In this document: piece after piece, positions 1-6,402 of the stretch
Layout of the letters: each line of letters starts with the position of its first letter
How positions within the stretch are numbered: position 1 is the stretch's first letter
DNA from: Eubacteriales bacterium
GTDB taxonomy: Bacteria > Bacillota_A > Clostridia > Christensenellales > Aristaeellaceae
Length of the DNA stretch: 9,819 nt
Assembly (NCBI GenBank): GCA_029974855.1
Contig: JARKQO010000198.1
Location: 1 to 9,819 of the forward strand
Direction of reading: 5' to 3'
Position numbers and translations under genes: made by a program
Notes under the pieces: model-generated
Databases searched by the model: none
What the model was told of the DNA's origin: nothing
The model's input: only the letters and a program-made list of their open reading frames with translations

Positions 1-1
1 A

Positions 2-148
2 CAGGTCCAGGACGGCCCGGTTTTCGGGGGCTTGGAGGTGGATGTGGATGGGGTTCTTCGCCCCTCAAACAGGCTGGGACGGTTGTGGCTGATGCGTCGC
101 AAGCGGGCCCCCCCCCCCCAGGCAACGAAACGGAGGCTATGGACATGA
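2..148 (+). CDS. 3' end of an unidentified upstream protein (partial)
   Basis: A frame open from the first bases of the window ends at TGA 146-148 and encodes about 48 C-terminal residues. The end is strongly basic (LWLMRRKR, then four prolines, then ATKRRLWT). I do not recognise the family. The main support for its being real is the junction: its TGA overlaps the ATG of the next gene at 145 as ATGA, the usual arrangement for translationally coupled genes. The proline run is encoded by a 12-C tract (108-119), so the last residues depend on that tract's length. A second frame, starting at GTG 85 and continuous with the downstream gene, is also open here, but its composition is poor (glycine and proline rich) and no ribosome binding site precedes that GTG. 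The gene starts outside the window, so no function can be assigned. Confidence 0.5.
   Translation, partial: QVQDGPVFGGLEVDVDGVLRPSNRLGRLWLMRRKRAPPPQATKRRLWT
108..119. repeat. 12-base poly-C tract at a gene junction
   Basis: Twelve consecutive C bases lie in the last codons of the upstream gene, 25 bases before the ATG of the next one. Homopolymers of this length are prone to slipped-strand mispairing during replication and to polymerase slippage. Adding one C (or a -1 ribosomal shift) would move the upstream frame into the frame of the membrane protein at 145, skipping the TGA at 146-148 and producing a fused protein. The tract is seen directly; the consequence is inference. A sequencing or assembly length error is also possible for such a run. 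Confidence 0.85.
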
Positions 149-1815
149 TGAAAGCAGCATCCCGCCATCTCCGTGCACACTGGTACTATTATTTCTTTGG
201 GCTCACCGTGCTGTGTACGCTGTACATGAACGCCTATATAGGCCGGACGCTTTTGGATGGAGACGCCTCAGGCTTATTGTATCAGGCGTACACCATGGCA
301 CAAAACCACAAGCTTGTGGAGTTCTTTGGCACCAATGAGCTGTACTTCCTGGGTGTTCCTTCCTATTTCGTCCCTTTTTTCAAGGTGTTTTCCAACTGGA
401 CCCTTGTGCGCTTCTGCGGTACGACCCTGATGCAGGCGCTCTATGTGCTCTCCTTCCTTTATCTGACCCTCCAGGCAAAAGTTAGCAAGCCCGCCAGATG
501 GATAGCGGCCTCTTTACTGCTGATGCCCTTCAGCACAGCCTATGCCAGGGACGTTCTCTATCATCTGTACTATATCGTGTACATGACGTATTCCTTCCTG
601 CTTATAGGCCTGCTCCTTCGGCTGCTGAACACCAAGGCGGGGGAGAAGCGCAAGGCCATCCTTCCTTTCTGCGCCATGGGGATGCTGTGGATCATCGTAG
701 GGCTGAACGGCGTACGCCATTTGATGATTCTAGTGGCTCCTTTGCTTGTTCTGGCCTTCATTCTTCTTCTTATGCTGCTCACCCGCTACACCTTCCGGCA
801 GGGAAAGCTGGTGGGGGACGGCCCTTTGCTGGAGGAACCCCCGGCTAGGCTGCTGAAGCTGCTACTGCTTTCCTGCCTGTTCTTCTTTCTTGGATATCTC
901 ATCCATCAAACGGTCTTACTTCCCCTGTTCCAGCTTTCCACCTCCCAGACGGTCACCCTCTTCGCGTTCATTGTCGATGCCCAGCGCATCGCCAGGATTT
1001 TCAATCACTTTTTCGTAAGCATCGGCATGCGCATTTCCACCCTCTCGGTGGTCTCTTTGCGGGGCGTATCCTTTGTGCTGGCGGGACTCAGCTTCGGCTA
1101 TCTCCTCTGGGCTTCCTGGCGGCACGGATTCCGGGAGCGCTCCTTAAAGGAAAACTTCTCCCAAACTATTGTATATGGGTTCTTCCTGACCTCGCTATTG
1201 CTGACAGTGGTCATCTTCGTGTTTGACAACACTGACCGTTGGTTCGAGATGTATTATGTGCCGGCGCTGGTACCGGTCTTCCCCGTCCTGGCCTTGGAGA
1301 TCGACCGGCTGAAGGAGTGCTCGGCCTCCTGCGCCCGAAAGCTGCTCATCTTCCTGACCTGTTTTGCCTTCCTGTTCCAAGGGGGCTACACGGCCTATCA
1401 CCTGCTCCACAAAAACAGCAGCAAGCTCGATATCTGGTCCGGGCTTCCTATGGAAAATGTCATGATTGTGGAGTGCATGCAGGATTGTGTGGAATTCATG
1501 CACATCCATGGGTATACCCATGGCATTGCGCCCTATTGGTACGCCAATGTCATGGTGGAATACTCAGATGGAACCCTGACCGTTGCTCCGTACCGCCTCA
1601 TTATACCCGAGGAACCGTTGAAAATAGTAGAGTGGGGTCCTGCCCTCCTTGCCTTTCAGTCCGAAGACCTTCCGGATAAGCTGATCATCTTCATGGAAAA
1701 GAAGGATGTGGAAAACTTTCGGCAAATGTACCCTGGCAGCGTACAGGTCCATACCGGTGTGTTTCTCATAGGTATGGAAGTGGACCGGGACGAAATCGAT
1801 ATCTTCCCCCAGTGA
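145..1815 (+). CDS. Polytopic membrane protein, GT-C glycosyltransferase-like
   Basis: A 556-residue integral membrane protein of uncertain exact family. The first hydrophobic segment (about residues 14-32) is followed by an extracytoplasmic loop with acidic residues (D38, D40 in LDGDAS). Many further hydrophobic segments extend to about residue 430, and the C-terminal 120 or so residues look soluble and extracytoplasmic. One membrane segment followed by a loop with catalytic acidic residues, then many helices, is the plan of GT-C lipid-phosphosugar-dependent glycosyltransferases; membership is inferred, not proven. The start at ATG 145 was chosen because GGAGG at 132-136 lies 8 bases upstream and the ATG overlaps the preceding TGA (ATGA). 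The in-frame GTG at 85 has no such site and would add a low-complexity proline-rich extension. ATG 148 is a close alternative. The gene faces the epimerase gene with a 29-base gap. A role in decorating or extending a surface polysaccharide fits the neighbours. Confidence 0.8.
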   Translation: MMKAASRHLRAHWYYYFFGLTVLCTLYMNAYIGRTLLDGDASGLLYQAYTMAQNHKLVEFFGTNELYFLGVPSYFVPFFKVFSNWTLVRFCGTTLMQALYVLSFLYLTLQAKVSKPARWIAASLLLMPFSTAYARDVLYHLYYIVYMTYSFLLIGLLLRLLNTKAGEKRKAILPFCAMGMLWIIVGLNGVRHLMILVAPLLVLAFILLLMLLTRYTFRQGKLVGDGPLLEEPPARLLKLLLLSCLFFFLGYLIHQTVLLPLFQLSTSQTVTLFAFIVDAQRIARIFNHFFVSIGMRISTLSVVSLRGVSFVLAGLSFGYLLWASWRHGFRERSLKENFSQTIVYGFFLTSLLLTVVIFVFDNTDRWFEMYYVPALVPVFPVLALEIDRLKECSASCARKLLIFLTCFAFLFQGGYTAYHLLHKNSSKLDIWSGLPMENVMIVECMQDCVEFMHIHGYTHGIAPYWYANVMVEYSDGTLTVAPYRLIIPEEPLKIVEWGPALLAFQSEDLPDKLIIFMEKKDVENFRQMYPGSVQVHTGVFLIGMEVDRDEIDIFPQ

Positions 1816-1844
1816 GAACATAGTGAAAAGGGACCGTTGTTCTC
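1814..1844. repeat. Inverted repeat between two converging genes
   Basis: Perfect 7-base arms, GAGAACA (1814-1820) and TGTTCTC (1838-1844), flank 17 bases and fill the whole gap between the converging stop codons at 1815 and 1845. It could act as a weak bidirectional terminator, but the stem is short and AT-containing, the loop is large, and no T-run follows on either strand. Chance is a real alternative. Confidence 0.25.
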
Positions 1845-2744
1845 CTATTCCCGCTCCTGTAGCATCATGGCAATGCCGCTTTCCAAATCCACCTTCGGGC
1901 TCCAGCCCGTTTCCCTTTGGATCAGGCCGATGTCCAGCCTGGACTCCATCAGGTCGCATATTCTTTTCTCTTTGTATACCACGGTGGGCTTCACCTGGAG
2001 CTTTTCGGCGATCATGGCCACGATTTGATTGGTGGAAACGGACATCCCCGGTCCCACATTGAATATCCGCTTTGCTCCCCCATCGCCCGCGATTGTCAAA
2101 ATCCCGTCGATGGCGTCGTCCACAGAGACGTAGTCCCGCAGATTCTCTCCATTGCCCCATATTTCAATGGCTTCGCCATGTTTGATTTTGCGGAAAAAAA
2201 TCGGGATAGCCCCCTGCTTTCGGTTGGGGTCATGGATGATGCCATAGGGATTGCCAAGGCGCAGCACAAAGGCCTTGATGCCATGGTAGATTTCGTACAG
2301 CCGCAGAGAATCCTCCAAAGTCACCTTCTGGGCTGCGTAGACGCATTGGGGCCGTAGCGGGTCCTCTTCCTTGGCCGGGACCGGCGTTTCCCCATAGACG
2401 GTCCCCCCCGAGGAAACAAAGAGAATCTTCCCCACCCGGCTTGTCACCATGGCGTCCAGCAGATGGAGGGTGGGGATCACCGCGTCCGTCATTCCGTCGA
2501 TGATCCGCTCTGTGCCGTCGTAGGGGATGTTGGGGCAGATCAGGTGATAGACCGTATCCACTCCGGTGAGGAGGCCGCTCCAGTCCTGTTGCCGGAAATC
2601 CCCCTCCACATATTCAACGCGGTGTGCCGTGCCGGTCACGGGCTCCTGGATGTTCCTGTCAAACACCCTTACGTCGTTTGTTTCCGCCAGCTTCTCCACC
2701 AGCTTCTTTCCAAGGAACCCGTTCCCGCCCAGTACCAAATCCAT
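1845..2744 (-). CDS. NAD-dependent sugar epimerase/dehydratase (extended SDR)
   Basis: A 299-residue protein of the extended short-chain dehydrogenase/reductase family that acts on nucleotide sugars in the cytoplasm (UDP-glucose 4-epimerase-like group). The N-terminal Rossmann motif is GGNGFLG (residues 6-12), with an acidic residue, D29, at the end of the second strand, favouring NAD. The catalytic signature is SSGGTVYG (111-118) with Y136 and K140 in YAAQK. The sugar-binding side shows RLGNPYG (162-168) and RDYVSVDDAIDG (203-214), both typical of the family. Length is normal and all catalytic residues are present. The exact substrate and product cannot be read from sequence: 4-epimerase, 4,6-dehydratase or reductase activities share this fold. 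The start is supported by AAGGAG about 7 bases upstream of ATG 2744 and by a promoter just beyond. It stands alone on the minus strand, divergent from capF, and likely supplies an activated sugar for the same polysaccharide. Confidence 0.93.
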   Translation of the reverse strand: MDLVLGGNGFLGKKLVEKLAETNDVRVFDRNIQEPVTGTAHRVEYVEGDFRQQDWSGLLTGVDTVYHLICPNIPYDGTERIIDGMTDAVIPTLHLLDAMVTSRVGKILFVSSGGTVYGETPVPAKEEDPLRPQCVYAAQKVTLEDSLRLYEIYHGIKAFVLRLGNPYGIIHDPNRKQGAIPIFFRKIKHGEAIEIWGNGENLRDYVSVDDAIDGILTIAGDGGAKRIFNVGPGMSVSTNQIVAMIAEKLQVKPTVVYKEKRICDLMESRLDIGLIQRETGWSPKVDLESGIAMMLQERE

Positions 2745-2776
2745 ACGTTCTCTCCTTGCCTGTGTTCCAGGAACCT

Positions 2777-2806
2777 ATTCTACCATACTTGGCCGTTCTT
2801 TTTCAA
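2777..2806 (-). promoter_or_regulatory. Promoter of the epimerase gene
   Basis: Reading the minus strand, a -35 box TTGAAA (2801-2806) and a -10 box TAGAAT (2777-2782) are 18 bases apart, and TG one base upstream of the -10 makes it an extended -10. This is a close match to the housekeeping sigma consensus. Transcription would start near 2770, leaving a leader of about 25 bases with a good ribosome binding site. Confidence 0.7.
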
Positions 2807-2846
2807 TTTACTGTCGCCGGCATTCCTGAAACGCAGGCATATCACA

Positions 2847-2860
2847 GCCCGGGACCGGGC
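2847..2860. promoter_or_regulatory. 14-bp palindrome between divergent promoters (possible operator)
   Basis: GCCCGGGACCGGGC is two perfect 6-base arms around GA, placed 15 bases before the -35 box of the capF promoter and about 40 bases behind the -35 box of the epimerase promoter. A dimeric regulator could use it to control both, but no regulator gene is present and the bases are GC-rich in a GC-rich region, so chance is possible. Confidence 0.3.
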
Positions 2861-2875
2861 CGGCCTTTTGGCAAC

Positions 2876-2904
2876 TTGACAGGGGAACGGCCAGCCGCTA
2901 TGAT
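2876..2904 (+). promoter_or_regulatory. Strong promoter of the capF gene pair
   Basis: A perfect -35 box TTGACA (2876-2881) is followed after exactly 17 bases by TATGAT (2899-2904), five of six matches to the -10 consensus. Transcription would start near 2911, about 24 bases before the ATG at 2935. This also rules out GTG 2905 as the start of capF, since it would lie before the transcript begins. Confidence 0.8.
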
Positions 2905-2934
2905 GTGGATGGGAAAATAGGGGGAAAAAGCCAT

Positions 2935-4182
2935 ATGAAGATCCTGATCACCGGGGCCCAGGGATTTGTGGGAAAAAACCTCGCGGCAAACCTGCGCAAT
3001 CTGCAACAGGGAAAAAACCGGACCCGCCCGGGGCTTACCATCGAGGAAATCTACGAATACGATATGGATACCCCGCCTGCTTTGCTGGAGGAATACTGCG
3101 GCAAGGCCGATTTTGTGTTCCATCTGGCAGGGGTAAACCGACCCCGGGAGCAAAGCGAGTTCATGGCGGGCAACTTCGGCTTTTCCTCCACCTTGCTGGC
3201 TGCGCTGGAAAAACAAAGCAACCCATGCCCCGTGATGCTGTCCAGCTCCATCCAGGCGTCCCTCATGGGGCGCTACGGCCAGTCGGACTATGGCAAGTCC
3301 AAGCTGGCGGGAGAGGAGCTGTTCTTTGCCTATGCCAAGGCCCAGGGCGCCCCGGTGCTGGTGTACCGCTTTCCCAATCTCTTTGGGAAATGGAGCCGCC
3401 CCAATTACAACAGCGTGGTGGCCACCTTCTGCCACCATATCGCCAACGGCCTGCCCATCCAGGTGAACGATCCTTCCACCCAGCTGGAGCTGCTGTACAT
3501 TGACGATTTGGTGGAGGCCCTGCTGGACGCCCTGGAAGGCAAGGCCCTGCGCTGCGAGTATGAGGGCGTGACGCCGCTGCCCTCCCCGGATGGCCGCTTT
3601 TGCTATGTGCCCGCCACCCATCAGGTGACCTTGGGGGACATGGTGGAGCTGCTGCAAGCCTTCAAAGCGCAGCCCGCCACGCTGAGGATGCCAGAGCTCC
3701 CCCCCCATTCCTTTGCCAAGAAGCTGTATTCCACCTATCTGTCCTACCTGCCCCGGGAAGCGGTCCGCTTCCCCCTGAGGATGAATGTGGACGAACGGGG
3801 CAGCTTTACCGAGCTGCTGAAAACCGCCCGCTGCGGCCAGGTGTCCGTGAACATTTCCAAGCCTGGCGTCACCAAGGGGCAGCATTGGCACAACAGCAAG
3901 TGGGAGCTGTTCATGGTGGTCAGCGGCCATGGGCTGATCCAGGAGCGCAGGATTGATTCGGATGAGGTGCTGAGCTTTGAGGTGTCCGGGGACAAGATGG
4001 AAGCGGTCCATATGCTGCCGGGGTATACCCATAGCATCACCAACCTGAGCGAAACCCAGGACCTGATCACCGTGATGTGGGCCAACGAGCCCTTTGACCC
4101 GCAGCATCCGGATACGTTTTCCCAAAGGGTGGAGGAAGGAACCCACAGCGACGCTGGTATCAAAAATAACGGTGGGAGATAA
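2935..4182 (+). CDS. capF: CapF: bifunctional UDP-sugar 3-epimerase/4-reductase
   Basis: A 415-residue two-domain enzyme of the CapF/WbjC type. In S. aureus, CapF takes the 4-keto-6-deoxy sugar made by CapE from UDP-GlcNAc; its C-terminal cupin epimerises C3 and its N-terminal SDR domain reduces C4 with NADPH, giving UDP-2-acetamido-2,6-dideoxy-L-talose, which CapG converts to UDP-L-FucNAc. Visible here are the Rossmann motif GAQGFVG (7-13), Ser cluster SSS (103-105), Y119 and K123 in YGKSK, the linker KLYSTYLSYLP (263-273), and the cupin from about residue 280 with H317, H319, E324 and H366 in the metal-binding arrangement. The last 25 or so residues after PDTF are a non-typical tail. The start at ATG 2935 has AGGGGGA (2919-2925) 9 bases upstream. 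It is first of a two-gene unit, six bases before a truncated paralogue. CapE and CapG partners are not in the window. Confidence 0.93.
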   Translation: MKILITGAQGFVGKNLAANLRNLQQGKNRTRPGLTIEEIYEYDMDTPPALLEEYCGKADFVFHLAGVNRPREQSEFMAGNFGFSSTLLAALEKQSNPCPVMLSSSIQASLMGRYGQSDYGKSKLAGEELFFAYAKAQGAPVLVYRFPNLFGKWSRPNYNSVVATFCHHIANGLPIQVNDPSTQLELLYIDDLVEALLDALEGKALRCEYEGVTPLPSPDGRFCYVPATHQVTLGDMVELLQAFKAQPATLRMPELPPHSFAKKLYSTYLSYLPREAVRFPLRMNVDERGSFTELLKTARCGQVSVNISKPGVTKGQHWHNSKWELFMVVSGHGLIQERRIDSDEVLSFEVSGDKMEAVHMLPGYTHSITNLSETQDLITVMWANEPFDPQHPDTFSQRVEEGTHSDAGIKNNGGR

Positions 4183-4188
4183 AGACAG

Positions 4189-4959
4189 ATGAAAATCCTC
4201 ATCACCGGGTCCCATGGGTTTCTTGGCAAAAATCTGGTGGACAGGCTCCAAAAGGACGGCCCGCCGGATGTGGCGGTCTACGAATACAATTCCCGTTCCC
4301 AGCCTGAGGAGCTGGCCCAATACACCAAGGACTGCGATTTTGTGTTCTATTTCGCGGCCGTCCACCGCCCCCAGGACCCCGCCGATTTCCAAAGGGTGAA
4401 TTATGCCCTGTTTCAATATCTGCTGGATTGCCTTCAGCGGCACCGCAACCCCTGCCCGGTGCTGTACACCTCCACCATCCAGGCCATCAACGGAAGCGAC
4501 TATGGAAACAGCAAAAGGCAAGCCGAGGAAGCGCTGCGGCGGCACAGCGCCCTGATGGAGAGCCGGGGGATCCTCTACCGGCTCTCCAACACCTTTGGGC
4601 GCTGGGCCCGGCCCAACGGGCATTCCGTGACGGCCACCTTCTGCTACAACATCCAGCGGGGCCTTCCCATCCAAATCCACAACCGTAACCATCTGATGCA
4701 GTTTTACTATATCGACGACGTGATGGATTCCTTCCTGTCCAGGCTGCGGGACGTACCGCCCTTTCAGGACGGCGGCGTCTACCAGCTGCCCGATGAGCTG
4801 CTGTATCCGGCGACCTTGGGGGAGCTGGCGGATCAGCTGTATCAGTTCAAGACATGGGAGGAAAAGGGCATCCAGCCCTTTTTGGATAGCCCTTTTCTGC
4901 GGAAGCTCTACGCCACCTACCGCAGCTATGCCCCGGGCATCTATGAGGAAGCCCGCTGA
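4189..4959 (+). CDS. CapF-like reductase domain lacking the cupin half
   Basis: A 256-residue SDR protein that aligns with the N-terminal domain of the preceding CapF: both begin MKILITG, share YEY near residues 31-42, NPCPV, the YID-D motif and the linker (KLYATYRSYAP here, KLYSTYLSYLP there). Catalytic parts are kept: GSHGFLG (7-13), S95, and Y105 and K109 in YGNSK. It stops at TGA 4957-4959 exactly where CapF passes into its cupin, so the C3-epimerase half is absent. It may be a working ketoreductase on a sugar not needing 3-epimerisation, may act with the CapF cupin, or may be a decaying duplicate. GGGAG (4174-4178), inside the end of capF, lies 10 bases before ATG 4189; the genes are 6 bases apart and surely co-transcribed. 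It converges with the glycosylphosphotransferase gene 15 bases away. Confidence 0.85.
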   Translation: MKILITGSHGFLGKNLVDRLQKDGPPDVAVYEYNSRSQPEELAQYTKDCDFVFYFAAVHRPQDPADFQRVNYALFQYLLDCLQRHRNPCPVLYTSTIQAINGSDYGNSKRQAEEALRRHSALMESRGILYRLSNTFGRWARPNGHSVTATFCYNIQRGLPIQIHNRNHLMQFYYIDDVMDSFLSRLRDVPPFQDGGVYQLPDELLYPATLGELADQLYQFKTWEEKGIQPFLDSPFLRKLYATYRSYAPGIYEEAR

Positions 4960-4983
4960 AGGCCCGCTTTCCCCTTAAGATAG
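4960..4983 (+). pseudogene. Possible scrap of a lost cupin linker
   Basis: Read in frame past the TGA at 4957-4959, the bases encode RPAFPLR and then TAG. In the intact CapF the same place, just after the conserved linker, reads EAVRFPLRMN. The FPLR match suggests that the paralogue once continued into a cupin and that the sequence breaks near 4980, where the opposite-strand transferase gene ends (stop at 4975-4977). Only four residues match, so this is suggestive, not proven. Confidence 0.35.
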
Positions 4984-6378
4984 CTTCTCGTTGTTCATCC
5001 ACGCGCCCAAAACGGTCTTGAACATAATTTTCAGGTCCAGCCCAAAGCTCCAGTTTTCAATATACCAGATATCGTGGCGGATCCGTTCCCCGATGCTGGT
5101 ATCCCCCCGGTATCCGTTCACCTGGGCCCAGCCTGTGAGGCCGGGGCGCACCTGGTGCTTCACCATGTACAGGGGGATGCTCTCCCGAAACTGCTCCACA
5201 TAATAGGGAATCTCCGGCCTGGGACCCACCAGGCTCATATCCCCCCGCAAAATATTGATCAGCTGGGGCAGCTCATCGATGCTGAACTTGCGCAGGAAGA
5301 TGCCAAAGCGGGTGCGGCGCGGATCGCTGCCGGTGGTCCAGCCGCTGTTTTCCTTCCCGTTTATCCGCATGCTGCGGAACTTGAGCATGGCAAAGGTGCG
5401 CTTGCCCAACCCCACCCGCTGCTGCTTGAACAAAATAGGCCCGGGGCTGGACAGCTTTACGCCGATCACCGCCGCCAGCATCAGCGGGGAGAACAGCACC
5501 AATAGCAGCGCGCTCATCAAAATGTCAAAGGTGCGCTTGAGGAAGGCCAGGCCCAGGTTGTCCAGAGGGTTGCTGCGAAGGTTGATGACCTTGGACTGGC
5601 CGATGATCTCGATGGTGGGATGGGACGGAATGATGTCGTTATAAAAGGGAATGACCCCTACCTTGGTGCCGTGCTTCTCGCAGGTGGAGATCACCGGGAG
5701 GATATGGTGCACCTCGTCCGGCTCAAAGGCGGCGATCACCTCATCCACGCCGGGCCTGCGCAGCAGCTCCTCCAGGGCGTCGAACCCGCCCAGCAGCGGA
5801 AGGTCCTCCGCCTCCCCCTCCTGGATACGGCCAATGAACCCATCGATCTGCAAGCCCAAAGAGGGCTCCTTGGCAACGCTGCGGGCATATTGCCGCGCCA
5901 GCGCCCCCGTGCCCACCACCACCACATGCTTCTGGTTGAAGCCCTTCTCCCGCATGGTGCGCAGCACGCCCTGCAGCAAAACCCGCTTGGCGCACAGAAT
6001 ACCAAAGCTGCTGAGGAAGAACATACCCAGCACGCCCCGGGAGAACTCCTGCAGGCGGAAGAGGTACAGCACCGTTCCCACGATCAGGATGCCGATGATA
6101 TTGGCTTCCAGGGCGATCATGACTTCCTTGCCCAGCTTGCGCACCCGGGCGGGCTTGTACATGCCCAGAATCGCCAGGATCAGCACCATGGTGGAGGCGT
6201 ACAGGAAGGCCGCCGGGCCCACCCCCCGCCGGAAGGAATCGATGCCGGCCATGTTGGGCGAATTGGCCTGGAACACGTCCAGCCACAGCCAGGAGGAGAA
6301 TACATACGCGGCCAGAATGATCACCGCGTCTGTCAGGATGTTGACCGCGTTCAAAATACGCTGGTTTTTCTGAATCAT
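4975..6378 (-). CDS. Polyprenyl glycosylphosphotransferase (initiating sugar transferase)
   Basis: A 467-residue membrane enzyme that transfers a sugar-1-phosphate from a UDP-sugar to undecaprenyl phosphate, the first committed step of capsule or exopolysaccharide repeat-unit assembly at the inner face of the membrane. About four N-terminal hydrophobic segments (residues 10-32, 55-73, 88-107, 115-131) precede a Rossmann-like central domain beginning HVVVVGTGALARQ (151-163). The catalytic bacterial sugar transferase domain runs from FKRTFDI-type sequence near 280, through SSPGPILFKQQRVG (310-323), the D368-E369 dyad in IDELPQ, VGPRPE (384-389) and RPGLTGWAQVNG (411-422). Length and order match the WcaJ/WbaP-like multidomain family. 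The sugar (glucose, galactose or an amino sugar) cannot be told from sequence. GGAGG lies 7 bases before ATG 6378. It is 24 bases downstream of the ligase/polymerase gene and shares its promoter. Confidence 0.95.
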   Translation of the reverse strand: MIQKNQRILNAVNILTDAVIILAAYVFSSWLWLDVFQANSPNMAGIDSFRRGVGPAAFLYASTMVLILAILGMYKPARVRKLGKEVMIALEANIIGILIVGTVLYLFRLQEFSRGVLGMFFLSSFGILCAKRVLLQGVLRTMREKGFNQKHVVVVGTGALARQYARSVAKEPSLGLQIDGFIGRIQEGEAEDLPLLGGFDALEELLRRPGVDEVIAAFEPDEVHHILPVISTCEKHGTKVGVIPFYNDIIPSHPTIEIIGQSKVINLRSNPLDNLGLAFLKRTFDILMSALLLVLFSPLMLAAVIGVKLSSPGPILFKQQRVGLGKRTFAMLKFRSMRINGKENSGWTTGSDPRRTRFGIFLRKFSIDELPQLINILRGDMSLVGPRPEIPYYVEQFRESIPLYMVKHQVRPGLTGWAQVNGYRGDTSIGERIRHDIWYIENWSFGLDLKIMFKTVLGAWMNNEKLS

Positions 6379-6402
6379 ATCATTCCTCCACCGCCCGGCT
6401 TG

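Noticed and set aside
85..144. GTG 85 as start of the first membrane protein
   Set aside because: There is no ribosome site and the N-terminus would be proline-rich. The ATGA overlap and GGAGG favour 145.
3701..3716. C8 run within capF
   Set aside because: It is shorter than the 12-C tract and lies inside a conserved, intact frame. There is no sign of switching.
2842..4692. A 616-codon open frame on the minus strand across capF and its paralogue
   Set aside because: It is antisense to two genes with intact catalytic motifs, is rich in His, Gln, Gly and Pro without domain character, and has no ribosome site. It results from GC-rich codon use in the two homologous sense genes.
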